A stretch of 14,214 nt of DNA from Actinomycetota bacterium (GCA_004366215.1 SIRY01000038.1:1-14214); one strand, 5' to 3'. Shown: positions 5,844-14,036, counted from the stretch's first letter. Notes: generated by a model from the sequence alone, not told the origin. A program made the numbers and translations.

Positions 5844-6932
5844 ATGCAACGTGCTACCGCTCGCCGACTCCCGTCGTTCGGCTTTGAGTACTTCGCCATC
5901 ACCATGGGAACCGGCATCGTCGCCGTGCTGCTCCCGACGATCTCAGGCAGGCTCTCCGTCATAGCGCAGTGGCTCACGATCGTGAACGTGATCGGTTTCG
6001 GGATCCTCGTCGCGCTGCTCGCCGCCTGGCTCGGGTGGCGCCGGGCACAGGTGCGGGCCCTCGTCGCGACACCTACTCGGCTCGTCTTCCTTGGCTGCGT
6101 ACCGATGGCGATGTCGTCGGTCGGCAACGACGTGCTCAAGCTCACGCCGCACCTCTTTGGACCGAGGACCGCTACCGTGCTCGCCGCGTGGCTCGGCCTG
6201 ACGCTGCTCGCGACGTTCGTCTCCGTCCTGTGGGTGCCCGTACGCATCTTCGCCCACCACCTCGCGTCCCTCGAGGACCTCAACGCGACGTGGCTCCTAC
6301 CGATCGTGCCAGCCGAAGTGACCGCCTTCCAGCTCTCCCTGCTCGTAGCCCACCTCGCTCGGCCGCTCGCGATCGAGCTCACCTGGGCCGGCTACGTCTT
6401 GTGGGCTTTCTCCGTACCACTCGCGCTCTCACTGATCGCGCTCGTGACGCTCCGGCTCCTCACCCACCACCTCCCCGCCGCACAGCTCGCGACGTCGACG
6501 TGGCTCATTCTCGGCCCGCTCGGCACCGGTGCCGCGGCGATCGTCACGCTCGGGCACGACCTTGCGTCGCTGAGCCCCTCGCCCCTCGCCACGACACTCG
6601 CCGGCGCAGGCCTCGTCGGCGCGCTCGTGCTCGCAGGCTACGGGCTCTGGTGGCTCATCGTCGCAGGCGCACTCTCGCTCGAGTATCGCCGGCGCCGAAC
6701 GTACCCCTACACGATTGGGTGGTGGGGGTTCACCTTCCCTCTCGGCGTGCTCACGACGGCAATCGACGCTATCGCCTCGGCGACGCGAGTGCCCGCGTTC
6801 CACGAGCTCGGCGTCGTGCTCGCCGTGCTGCTCGTCGCGCTCTGGCTCATGGTTGCGTCGTCGACGCTCATCGCCGCCCTCCGCGACCGCCGCGCTGCGA
6901 GTGAGGCACGCACCCTCGCGCTCGTCGACTGA
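5844..6932 (+). CDS. TDT/SLAC1-family membrane transporter (TehA, C4-dicarboxylate or sulfite exporter type)
   Basis: The product is 362 aa and mostly hydrophobic, with about ten predicted membrane helices, the TDT (tellurite-resistance/dicarboxylate transporter) and plant SLAC1 architecture. Landmarks are FEYFAITMGTGIVAVLLP at the first helix, ATWLLPIVPAEVTA around residues 149-162, ILGPLG near 223-228, and GWWGFTFPLG around 292-301. The last is a near-signature of the family, whose members export sulfite, malate, other small anions or chloride. The substrate cannot be read from the sequence. It is the only plus-strand gene here. The start ATG has GGAGGA seven bases upstream. It is divergent from a LysR regulator and convergent with glmS, with only 8 bp between the two stop codons. 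No signal peptide is needed for this fold. I am confident of the family, not of the substrate. Confidence 0.88.
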   Translation: MQRATARRLPSFGFEYFAITMGTGIVAVLLPTISGRLSVIAQWLTIVNVIGFGILVALLAAWLGWRRAQVRALVATPTRLVFLGCVPMAMSSVGNDVLKLTPHLFGPRTATVLAAWLGLTLLATFVSVLWVPVRIFAHHLASLEDLNATWLLPIVPAEVTAFQLSLLVAHLARPLAIELTWAGYVLWAFSVPLALSLIALVTLRLLTHHLPAAQLATSTWLILGPLGTGAAAIVTLGHDLASLSPSPLATTLAGAGLVGALVLAGYGLWWLIVAGALSLEYRRRRTYPYTIGWWGFTFPLGVLTTAIDAIASATRVPAFHELGVVLAVLLVALWLMVASSTLIAALRDRRAASEARTLALVD

Positions 6933-6940
6933 GCGGCCAC

Positions 6941-8791
6941 CTACTCGACGGTCACCGTCTTGGCCAGGTTGCGGGGTCGATCGAGGTTGAGCCCACGCGC
7001 CGTCGCGACGCTCCCGGCGAGCACCTGGAGAGGCACCACGCCCACCAGCGGGAACAGCAACGGTGAGACGGCTGGCACCTCGATGACCGTGTCGGCGAGC
7101 TCGGCGACACGACCGGGCTCGCCAGCGCACACGGCCACGACGTGCGCGCCCCGCGCCTTGACCTCCTCGAGGTTGCCAAGGGCCTTCGCGCGGAGGCGGT
7201 CTTGGGGAATGAGCGCGATGACGACGGCGTCGCTGTCGAGCATTGCGATGGGACCGTGCTTGAGCTCGCCGGCGGCGTACGCTTCAGCCGGCAGGTAGCT
7301 GAGCTCCTTGAGCTTGAGCGCACCCTCCATCGCTACGGGCAGAGCGACGTGGCGGCCGATGAAGAAGAAGCGCTCCCTCACGGTGAGGGGCTCGAGGGCA
7401 GCCGCGATCGCCCCTCGAGCGTCGATGACGCTCGCGACAGCGCCGACGACCTCGGTCAGTTCACGGCGACGTTGGCTCGCCTCGTCAGGGAACAGGACGC
7501 CTCGGAGCTCGCCGAGCCACAGACCAAGGAGGTGGAGAGCGGCGATCTGGGCGAGGTGCGTCTTCGTCGAGGCGACCGAGACCTCCGGTCCGGCTCGCGT
7601 GTAGAGCACACCGTCGGCGATGCGCGCGAGCTGCGAGCCGACCACGTTCGTCACGCTGATCGCCCGAGCTCCTGCCGCCTGAGCCTCGCGCAGCGCAACG
7701 ATCGTGTCGAGCGACTCCCCTGACTGGGACACGGCGATGACGAGAGTTCCCTCGTCCACAATCGGATCGCGGTAGCGGTACTCGCTCGCCACGTCCACCT
7801 CGACAGGCACCCTCGCAAAGTGCTCGATCGCGAAGCGACCCACGAGCCCCGCGTGGAAGCTCGTCCCAGCTCCGACGACGACGACCTTGCGTATGCGCTT
7901 GAGTTCGTAGGGATCGAGCGCGAGCTCGTCCATGAGGGCGCCGCCGTGCTCGTCCACGAGCGACGTGATCGTCTGGGCGAGCGCCTCTGCCCCGAAGGCG
8001 AGCTCCATCTCGTAGAAGCTCGCGAAGCCGCCGAGCTCGACGTCCTGGCTGCGCCAGTCAATGGCCGGGCTCGGCAGGTCGTCGAGGCCGCGTGCCGCCA
8101 CCATGTCGGCCGACCCGCCACCGATCACGACCACCTCGTCCTCTGGCACCTCGAAGAACTGCGTCGCGCGGTGCAAGACGGCGGGTACGTCAGAAGCGAC
8201 GAACTCGATCCCCCGCCCACGGGCTGCCATGAGCGGACTCGTGCGCCGCACCGCGAGGATGAGATCCGGGTGGTCGGCGAGGAGGGCCACGACCGCCATG
8301 TGGCCGCTCAGCTGGGCAAAGACCGACGCGAGCGCGACGTCGGGCGGCGCTCCACGCAGCGCGTCCTCGAGCAGGTGCGCGATGACCTCGCTGTCGGTCT
8401 CCGAGCGAAATCGGTGCCCAGCCTCGACCAGTGCTGACCGCAGGGTCCGAAAGTTCTCGATGATGCCGTTGTGGACGATCGCGACGCGACCGCTGCAGTC
8501 GGTGTGTGGGTGCGCGTTGACGAGGACCGGTGCACCGTGGGTGGCCCAGCGGGTGTGACCGATCCCGGCGCGAACGCGCCGTCGCTCGCTCGTTCCGATC
8601 CGATCCTTGAGCTCGCTGAGCGACGTTCCCGCGCTCGCAGCCTTCATGACCTCGAGCGTCGCGCCAGAGGCCTCCTCGACGCAGAGCGCGAGACCGGCGG
8701 AGTCGTAGCCTCGGTACTCGAGGCGCTCGAGACCCTCAAAGACAGCTCGAGCGACGTCGTCGGTTCCAACCGCCCCAACGATCCCACACAC
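6941..8791 (-). CDS. glmS: Glutamine--fructose-6-phosphate aminotransferase (isomerizing)
   Basis: The product is 616 aa, as expected. GlmS makes glucosamine-6-phosphate from fructose-6-phosphate and glutamine, the first step to UDP-GlcNAc. The N-terminal glutaminase domain (1 to about 240) has the nucleophile C2 in MCGIVG, LEYRGYDSAG at 24-33, GHTRWATHG at 79-87 and HNGIIENF at 107-114. Two SIS domains follow, with SQSGES at 355-360, SVASTK at 405-410, ELKHGP at 509-514, and the C-terminal NLAKTVTVE. Odd: the linker motif KEIxEQP between domains is replaced by MELAFGA at 262-268, with flanking sequence aligned. The start is GTG at 8791, with GGGGAGG overlapping the upstream glmM stop. Stop TAG. 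Convergent with the TDT gene, 8 bp apart. Confidence 0.97.
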   Translation of the reverse strand: MCGIVGAVGTDDVARAVFEGLERLEYRGYDSAGLALCVEEASGATLEVMKAASAGTSLSELKDRIGTSERRRVRAGIGHTRWATHGAPVLVNAHPHTDCSGRVAIVHNGIIENFRTLRSALVEAGHRFRSETDSEVIAHLLEDALRGAPPDVALASVFAQLSGHMAVVALLADHPDLILAVRRTSPLMAARGRGIEFVASDVPAVLHRATQFFEVPEDEVVVIGGGSADMVAARGLDDLPSPAIDWRSQDVELGGFASFYEMELAFGAEALAQTITSLVDEHGGALMDELALDPYELKRIRKVVVVGAGTSFHAGLVGRFAIEHFARVPVEVDVASEYRYRDPIVDEGTLVIAVSQSGESLDTIVALREAQAAGARAISVTNVVGSQLARIADGVLYTRAGPEVSVASTKTHLAQIAALHLLGLWLGELRGVLFPDEASQRRRELTEVVGAVASVIDARGAIAAALEPLTVRERFFFIGRHVALPVAMEGALKLKELSYLPAEAYAAGELKHGPIAMLDSDAVVIALIPQDRLRAKALGNLEEVKARGAHVVAVCAGEPGRVAELADTVIEVPAVSPLLFPLVGVVPLQVLAGSVATARGLNLDRPRNLAKTVTVE

Positions 8792-8802
8792 CTCGGCCTC
8801 CC

Positions 8803-10149
8803 CTACTCGTAGAGCGCGGTGGAGTGCTCGCGCCGTGAGGCCGCCTCGCCCACCGCGCGTTCGAGCTCGCGAGCGACCGCCTCCGCGAGGGTCTCCGAGG
8901 ACGCCTCGACCATGATTCGCACGACGGGCTCCGTACCGCTTGGACGCACCACGACCCGGCCCTCCGGACCGAGCTCGGTCGTCGCTGCGAAGACTGCCTC
9001 GCGCACGAGCTCGCTCTCGACGAGTTCCTGACCGCGAGGCACCGCCACCTTGCAGTGGACCTGCGGGTAGCGAATGCGCGTCGCGAGGAGCTCGTCGGCC
9101 GACGCGCCGAGCGTCTCGAGGGCCCAGAGGAGCATGACCCCCGTGAGCAGGCCGTCGCCAGTTGGCGCGAGCGCCGGGAAGATGACGTGGCCGCTCTGCT
9201 CTCCTCCGAGGCCGAAGCCGGTTCGTTCGAGCGCGCGAGCAACTTCGCGATCGCCGACACCCGTCCGCTCCACGGCGACCCCGAGAGGCTCGAGCGTTCG
9301 CTCGAGACCTCGGTGGCTCATGACGGTAGCCACGACGCCGGGGCCATCGAGGCGCCCCACTGAGCTCAGCGCGCGCGCCACGATCACCATGACGTCGTCG
9401 CCGTCGATGACGGCACCGCTCGGCGCCACCGCGATGAGACGATCTGCGTCGCCGTCGAAGGCGAGGCCGAGGTCGGCGCTGGTAGCGAGGACGAGGTGCG
9501 AGAGGCGCTCGGGGTGCAGCGCGCCCACACCTGCGTTGATGTTCGTCCCGTCAGGCTCGACGCCGATGGCGGCGATGACGCGAGCACCAACCGCCTCCAG
9601 AGCACGCTCAGCGACGCTCGCGGCAGCACCGTGCGCTGCGTCGATGCACAGCCGCGGGGAGCTGCCGAGCGACGCGACGCTCGCCAGCCACGCGACGTAG
9701 TCGCCGAGGATCGACACCGACTGGTGACGGCCGAGCTCACCGTAGGTCGGACGCGCACCCCCGAGGTGCTCGGCGAGGCGAGCCTCGATCGCGCGCTCGT
9801 GCTCCGGATCGAGCTTCGCACCGCTCGCCGCGAACACCTTGATGCCGTTGTCGTAGGCAGGATTGTGCGACGCAGAGACCACCACCGTCGGCACACCTGC
9901 TCGACGGGCAGCGAACGAGAGCGCACCTGTCGGAGCGACGCCGCAGTCGCGCACGTCTACTCCCATGGCGGCCAGCCCCAGCCCAACAGCGCGGGAGAGC
10001 CACAGACCAGAGGCGCGCGTATCTCGGCCAACGGCCACCTCGCCCACAGCGAGGACTTCAGCGATCGCAACTCCGACCCAGAACCCAACCTCCATGGTGA
10101 GCTCTTGGTTGGCCCGACCGCGAAGGCCGTCGGTGCCGAAGCGCAGCAT
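8803..10149 (-). CDS. glmM: Phosphoglucosamine mutase
   Basis: The product is 448 aa, typical of GlmM, which converts glucosamine-6-phosphate to glucosamine-1-phosphate, the step after GlmS. Visible motifs are FGTDGLRG at residues 4-11, the phosphoserine loop SASHNP (S94 phosphorylated in the family), the Mg-binding DGDAD, the sugar-binding GEQSGH, and RPSGTEP near the C-terminus for phosphate binding. The start is ambiguous. ATG 10149 overlaps the rpsI TGA by one base (TGATG), and GTG 10152 is one codon upstream in a GTGA overlap; both give a normal N-terminus and neither has a strong Shine-Dalgarno. glmS follows after 11 bp, so the two pathway steps are co-expressed. Interesting context: they share an operon with L13 and S9. 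Confidence 0.96.
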   Translation of the reverse strand: MLRFGTDGLRGRANQELTMEVGFWVGVAIAEVLAVGEVAVGRDTRASGLWLSRAVGLGLAAMGVDVRDCGVAPTGALSFAARRAGVPTVVVSASHNPAYDNGIKVFAASGAKLDPEHERAIEARLAEHLGGARPTYGELGRHQSVSILGDYVAWLASVASLGSSPRLCIDAAHGAAASVAERALEAVGARVIAAIGVEPDGTNINAGVGALHPERLSHLVLATSADLGLAFDGDADRLIAVAPSGAVIDGDDVMVIVARALSSVGRLDGPGVVATVMSHRGLERTLEPLGVAVERTGVGDREVARALERTGFGLGGEQSGHVIFPALAPTGDGLLTGVMLLWALETLGASADELLATRIRYPQVHCKVAVPRGQELVESELVREAVFAATTELGPEGRVVVRPSGTEPVVRIMVEASSETLAEAVARELERAVGEAASRREHSTALYE

Positions 10150-10541
10150 CACCGCTTCGAGTACTGCGGAGCCTTACGTGCCTTCTTCAGGCCGTACTTC
10201 TTCGACTCCTTCTCGCGAGCGTCACGGGTGAGCATGCCTTCTCGCTTGAGGCGCACTCGCAGCTCCGGGTGGAGCGCCGCGATCGCGCGCGCGATCCCAT
10301 GTCGCAGCGCGCCGACCTGCCCAGACACGCCACCGCCGTCGACGCGCGCGCGAACGTCGTAGGTATCCGCGAGTTCGGCAAGGCGCAGGGGCTCTAGCAC
10401 CGCCGCTCGCTGGGCGAGCGTCAGCGGCAGCGCCTGCAGCTCGCGCCCGTTCACCACCACTGCACCTTGCCCGGGCACGAGGCGGACCCGCGCGACGGCC
10501 GTCTTGCGCCGTCCGGTCGCCTGCACCAGCGTCTCGCTCAT
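10149..10541 (-). CDS. rpsI: 30S ribosomal protein S9
   Basis: The product is 130 aa. The N-terminal [12 protein letters not shown] (near residues 10-21), the [19 protein letters not shown] core, the [20 protein letters not shown] segment and the terminal SKR tail are all standard for S9. The terminal Arg contacts the P-site tRNA in known ribosomes. The ATG at 10541 is preceded by AAGGAGG at five bases, a strong ribosome site, and overlaps the rplM stop (ATGA). The 3' stop overlaps the glmM start. Pairing with L13 is universal in bacteria; the fusion of this pair to glmM-glmS matches actinobacterial order. Confidence 0.99.
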   Translation of the reverse strand: MSETLVQATGRRKTAVARVRLVPGQGAVVVNGRELQALPLTLAQRAAVLEPLRLAELADTYDVRARVDGGGVSGQVGALRHGIARAIAALHPELRVRLKREGMLTRDAREKESKKYGLKKARKAPQYSKR

Positions 10542-10984
10542 GCGTCCTCCTTCTCGCCGAGCTTGAGCGGCTGCGGCTGCTGTGCTGCGTGCGGATGCTC
10601 CGGACCCGCGTAGACCTTGAGCTTGCGGTACATCGCCCTTCCCAGGCGATTCTTTGGCAGCATGCCGCGCACTGCAGCCTCGATCACGCGCTCAGGGTGC
10701 CTCGCGAGCCGCTCGCCGAGCGTCTCGGAGTGGATGCCACCCGGGTAGCCAGAGTGCCGCCAGTAGCGCTTCGTCTGCGCCTTGTCCGACGTGACGCGGA
10801 TCCGCGCAGCGTTGACCACGATGACGTGGTCACCCATGTCGAGGTGGGGCGTGAACGTCGGCTTGTGCTTGCCACGCAGCACCCGAGCTACCTCGGTCGC
10901 GAGCCGACCAAGCACGACGTCGCTCGCATCAACGACCCACCACTGACGGTGGATGTCCGCCCGCTTGGGACTGTAGGTCTTCAC
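10538..10984 (-). CDS. rplM: 50S ribosomal protein L13
   Basis: The product is 148 aa from the chosen start. [20 protein letters not shown] at the N-terminus, [30 protein letters not shown] and [12 protein letters not shown] are diagnostic L13 segments in order. The GTG at 10984 is the better start: AAGGA lies eight bases upstream, and homologues begin with M(R/K)TY.PK. The open frame extends six codons further to a GTG at 11002 without a comparable ribosome site. The stop overlaps rpsI. A 65-bp gap separates it from truA. Confidence 0.98.
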   Translation of the reverse strand: MKTYSPKRADIHRQWWVVDASDVVLGRLATEVARVLRGKHKPTFTPHLDMGDHVIVVNAARIRVTSDKAQTKRYWRHSGYPGGIHSETLGERLARHPERVIEAAVRGMLPKNRLGRAMYRKLKVYAGPEHPHAAQQPQPLKLGEKEDA

Positions 10985-11049
10985 GCCACTCGTCCTTTCC
11001 ACCTTGCACGCTCGGCGCTGTCGACCCCGCTCGAGCGCACCGCGCTAGT
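10985..11049 (-). other. truA-rplM intergenic spacer
   Basis: This 65-bp spacer carries the rplM ribosome site (AAGGA, ending eight bases before the GTG), a 10-bp perfect palindrome CGCTCGAGCG at 11028-11037, and CTAGTCTAG at 11045-11053, which includes the truA stop. A minus-strand TAGACT there could be a -10, but no -35 is visible. No terminator is seen. Confidence 0.35.
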
Positions 11050-11919
11050 CTAGGGTGCCCCCGATGCGAGGGCGTCCCACCACGACGCGGGTTCTTCCCG
11101 GGAGTCGAGCTCGAGGGAGTCGCGCTCAGCGCCAAGGAGAGCGAGGCGCTCTTCAGACCACTCCCAGTGCTCGTCGAATCCGATCCGCCACAGCGTTAGG
11201 CCTCCTGGAGGCGCGACGAAGCGCAGCGTCGCTCGATCACCAGCTCCGAGCGCCTCGACGAAGGCGGCTGCGCTCAGGCGCCCTTGCGCCACCGCCACCG
11301 CGTTGCCGACCGCTCGACGCACTAGCTCGTGGCAGCACGACGCCCCAACGACCGATACCTCGATGACCCCCTGTGGCCGGATCCACACCCGCGTCGAGAA
11401 GATCCTCCGGCGGTAGCCGCCGTCGGCGTGCGCCCGACAGAGCCCGGTCGCATCGAGCTCGCCCCGCAGCGTCGCGAGGACGCCCGCGAGGGTGTGCACG
11501 TCGAGGCTGCCAACCGCCCACCGACGCTCGCTCCACGGCGGCACCTCCGTTCCCTGCCGAGCGAGCAGCTCGTAGCGGTAGTGCCGCCAACGGACCACAC
11601 GCCGCAGATCAACCTCGCCATCGCCCACGTGTGCCGCACGAACCCAGATCCCGGGCCCGGCGAGCCGCTCGAGGCGCCGAGCGAGCCGTGGGCCGGAGCC
11701 GAGCTGCTGCCGCTCCCCATCGTCGGTCGCCGTCACGAGCACCTGTGCTCTCGCGTGGACGCCCGCGTCGGTACGGCCGGCGAGGCGGAGACGAACCGAG
11801 CGCTGCAGCACCGTCGCGAGCGCTCCTTCGAGCCGGCCCGCCACCGTCGGCAGCGAGGGCTGGACCGCGGCGCCGGCGAACAGTCGACCGTCGTAGGCGA
11901 CGACGAGCGCGAGGCCCAC
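11050..11919 (-). CDS. truA: tRNA pseudouridine(38-40) synthase TruA
   Basis: The product is 289 aa, longer than the usual roughly 245-270. TruA isomerises U38-U40 in tRNA anticodon stems. The catalytic Asp is D51 in AGRTDAGVHA. Further landmarks are YDG at 9-11, HYRYELLA (family H.yrY.i), HELVRRAVGNAVAVAQG (family mVR.ivG), and APPGGLTLWRIGFD, the usual A..GL.L..V.Y segment. Two things are unusual: the family FhG[WF]Q motif is replaced by LFAGAAVQ at 13-20, and about 35 residues follow the normal end, rich in Glu, Trp and Ser. The start is GTG at 11919, two bases after the rplQ stop, with no Shine-Dalgarno, so reinitiation is likely. I am confident of the family. Confidence 0.92.
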   Translation of the reverse strand: MGLALVVAYDGRLFAGAAVQPSLPTVAGRLEGALATVLQRSVRLRLAGRTDAGVHARAQVLVTATDDGERQQLGSGPRLARRLERLAGPGIWVRAAHVGDGEVDLRRVVRWRHYRYELLARQGTEVPPWSERRWAVGSLDVHTLAGVLATLRGELDATGLCRAHADGGYRRRIFSTRVWIRPQGVIEVSVVGASCCHELVRRAVGNAVAVAQGRLSAAAFVEALGAGDRATLRFVAPPGGLTLWRIGFDEHWEWSEERLALLGAERDSLELDSREEPASWWDALASGAP

Positions 11920-11921
11920 GC

Positions 11922-12278
11922 TCAGACGAACTCGATGACAACCATCGGCGCGCCGTCTCCACGCCGCGGTCCAAGCTTGAGGATCCTCACGTAGCCACCG
12001 TTGCGGTTCTGGTAGCGAGGCGCCACAGTCGAGAACAGCTTCGTCGTGGCGTCCTCATCCCGGAGGAACGCGAGCACCTGGCGCCGCCGGTGGAGGTCAC
12101 CCACCTTCGCCTTCGTCACGAGCTTCTCCACGACCGGCCGCAGCGCCCGCGCCTTGGCCTGCGTTGTCTGGATCGACTCCGCCTCGATGAGCGAGGCCGC
12201 AAGGTTCGCGAGCATCACCCGCTGGTGGGCCGCGTCCTTACCGAGCCGATTGCCCTTCTTCGGACGACCTGGTACCAT
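11922..12278 (-). CDS. rplQ: 50S ribosomal protein L17
   Basis: The product is 118 aa, the core bacterial length without the long tail seen in many actinobacteria. [47 protein letters not shown] and the closing [23 protein letters not shown] are typical. The ATG at 12278 has AAGGA five bases upstream, inside the end of rpoA, and is one base from the rpoA stop. The next gene, truA, follows after two bases. Confidence 0.98.
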   Translation of the reverse strand: MVPGRPKKGNRLGKDAAHQRVMLANLAASLIEAESIQTTQAKARALRPVVEKLVTKAKVGDLHRRRQVLAFLRDEDATTKLFSTVAPRYQNRNGGYVRILKLGPRRGDGAPMVVIEFV

Positions 12279-12279
12279 C

Positions 12280-13218
12280 TCAGTCCTTCTTCCTCAGCTC
12301 GAGACCTCGCTGCGCGAGGCGCTCTCGAACCTCGTCGAGCGACTTCTGACCAAAGTTGGTGATCGCGAGGAGGTCGTCTTCGGTGCGCTCGAGGAGGTCT
12401 CCGATGGTGTTGATGCTGGCACGCTTGAGGCAGTTGCGCGGGCGCTCTGTGAGCTCAAGCTCTTCGATCGGCAGGTCGTACTCCGCCGGGCGCGCGGTGT
12501 GCTCCGTCGACTGGGCGACCTCGAGCCCTGCCGCGTCACTCGCCAGCTCCGCAACGAGTGAGAAGAGGCTCGTCAGCGTCCGGGCTGCAGACGCGACCGC
12601 CTCGCGAGGCGTCACCGACCCGTCCGTCTCCACCTCGAGCACGACCTGGTCGTAGTCGGTCGACTGCCCGACGCGCACCGGCTCGACGCGATAGTTCACG
12701 TGGCGCACCGGCGAGAAGATCGCGTCCACCGCGATGATGCCGATCGTCGTGGTGCGCTTGTTGCCCTCCGCGGACACGTAGCCCCGACCCTGTTCGACCA
12801 CGGCGTCGAGCCCCAGCCGCCCGTTCTCAGCGACCGTCGCGATGTGGAGGTCACGGTTGATCACCTCGACGTCAGAGGGCAGCATGAAGTCGCCGGCCGT
12901 GACGTCACGCGGTCCGCGGACGTCCAGCCGGACCGTCACGGGATCGCTACTCCACGAGCGCCAGACGATGTCCTTGAGGTTCAAGATGATGTCGATGACG
13001 TCCTCTTTCACCCCAGGGATCGTCGTGAACTCGTGGAGCGCGTCATCGAAGCGCACCTGCGTGATCGCTGCTCCCGGAACCGAGGAGATGAGGACCCGGC
13101 GCAGGGCGTTGCCGATCGAGTGGCCAAAGCCCGGCTCGAGCGGACCGATCGCGAACCGTTGGCGATTGTCGACCTCGTCGCCGAGCGGCTCGACCGTAGG
13201 GCGTTGCATGACAAGCAT
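12280..13218 (-). CDS. rpoA: DNA-directed RNA polymerase subunit alpha
   Basis: The product is 312 aa, normal for RpoA. The N-terminal assembly domain (1 to about 230) shows [42 protein letters not shown] and the VEQGRGYV segment. The C-terminal domain (about 250-312) has [15 protein letters not shown] and [13 protein letters not shown], with the DNA-contacting Arg and Lys positions kept; this domain binds UP elements and activators. I chose ATG 13218, with AAGGA seven bases upstream. The open frame to 13362 is inside rpsD and begins with implausible Arg-rich sequence. A 29-bp gap separates it from rpsD. Confidence 0.99.
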   Translation of the reverse strand: MLVMQRPTVEPLGDEVDNRQRFAIGPLEPGFGHSIGNALRRVLISSVPGAAITQVRFDDALHEFTTIPGVKEDVIDIILNLKDIVWRSWSSDPVTVRLDVRGPRDVTAGDFMLPSDVEVINRDLHIATVAENGRLGLDAVVEQGRGYVSAEGNKRTTTIGIIAVDAIFSPVRHVNYRVEPVRVGQSTDYDQVVLEVETDGSVTPREAVASAARTLTSLFSLVAELASDAAGLEVAQSTEHTARPAEYDLPIEELELTERPRNCLKRASINTIGDLLERTEDDLLAITNFGQKSLDEVRERLAQRGLELRKKD

Positions 13219-13247
13219 GGGCGTATCCTTCTCGCTTCGGTGCTTCG

Positions 13248-13874
13248 CTACTTCGAGAAGAGCTCGACGATGAGCTGCTCGCGTACCTCGGTATCGATCT
13301 GCTCGCGCAGGGGAACCGTGAGCACGCGCACGCTCGCGCCTTGGTCCTCGACCCCGAGCCACGCAGGGATCTCCCGCGTGAGGTGCTCCCGGTTGAACGC
13401 GATGATGTCGAGGCTGCGAACCTTCGGGTGGAGTGACACAACCTGACCTAGACGCGGGCGGTAGCTCGGGATGTCGACGCGCCGCCCGTCGACGAGGATG
13501 TGGCCGTGGCGCACGAGCTGGCGGGCCTGAGCACGCGACGAGCCCCAGCGCGCCCGAAACACGACGTTATCGAGCCGGAGCTCCAACATTGCAAGGAGGT
13601 TCTCGCCCGTGATCCCCGGCCGGCGCGCCGCATCTCGATAGAAGCGCTGGAACTGCTTGCCGAGCACGCCGTAGGTGCGCCTCGCCCGCTGCTTCTCGCG
13701 AAGCTGCAGCGCATACTCCGAAGGCTGCCGTTGGCGGTCGCGACCGTGCTGGCCAGGGGCGAGCCGACCCTTCGTGATCGGACACTGCTGCGACATGCAC
13801 TTTGGACCCTTGAGAAACAGCTTCGTACGCTCTCGCCTGCAGAGTCGGCAAACCGGCCCCGTGTACCGCGCCAT
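13248..13874 (-). CDS. rpsD: 30S ribosomal protein S4, zinc-ribbon (C+) form
   Basis: The product is 208 aa. It opens with MARYTGPVCRLCRRE and carries four cysteines, C9, C12, C26 and C31, matching the zinc-binding (C+) form of S4. The S4 RNA-binding domain includes ARQLVRHGHILVDGRRVDIPSYRPRLG around 116-142. S4 nucleates 30S assembly and is a translational autoregulator in several bacteria. The ATG at 13874 has AAGGAG ten bases upstream, a long spacing. The 162-bp leader upstream can fold; see that entry. The stop is TAG, 29 bases before rpoA. Confidence 0.98.
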   Translation of the reverse strand: MARYTGPVCRLCRRERTKLFLKGPKCMSQQCPITKGRLAPGQHGRDRQRQPSEYALQLREKQRARRTYGVLGKQFQRFYRDAARRPGITGENLLAMLELRLDNVVFRARWGSSRAQARQLVRHGHILVDGRRVDIPSYRPRLGQVVSLHPKVRSLDIIAFNREHLTREIPAWLGVEDQGASVRVLTVPLREQIDTEVREQLIVELFSK

Positions 13875-14036
13875 CTACACCATGCTCCTTCTTCGTGCTT
13901 TGGCCCCCCAGACCCGGCGGAGGGCTCGCCTGAGGTGACGGGAACGCCCCATCTACCCTCTCTCTCGTCTCGATGAGCGCCGTCGCCTCGACCCAGACCC
14001 GATGCGGCCCCCGGCCTTCGACATCCTCGGCGACAC
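13875..14036 (-). promoter_or_regulatory. rpsK-rpsD intergenic leader with foldable arms
   Basis: The gap is 162 bp, long for this compact operon, with no gene. Starting right after the rpsK stop, the minus-strand RNA can form an outer stem (arms 14034-14029 and 13987-13982, six base pairs). Inside it, GAUG/CAUC pair (14025-14022 and 14004-14001), and a GGCC stem sits within (14016-14013 and 14009-14006). A 10-bp direct repeat, cccagacccg on the plus strand, lies at 13907-13916 and 13992-14001. There is no U-run. It may be an S4-responsive leader, a processing site or nothing. Confidence 0.35.

Noticed and set aside
5657-6382. 241-codon minus-strand frame across the TDT gene start
   Set aside because: It overlaps the real transporter and the LysR gene antisense/out of frame and shows no family features.
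9496-10362. 288-codon plus-strand frame over glmM and rpsI
   Set aside because: Antisense shadow of two certain genes.
11045-11053. CTAGTCTAG as an insertion or attachment scar, or a promoter -10 for rplM
   Set aside because: No flanking repeats or -35 element; it merely includes the truA TAG stop.
13219-13362. Upstream extension of rpoA to 13362
   Set aside because: The 48 extra residues are Arg-rich, lie within rpsD, and a good Shine-Dalgarno precedes ATG 13218.
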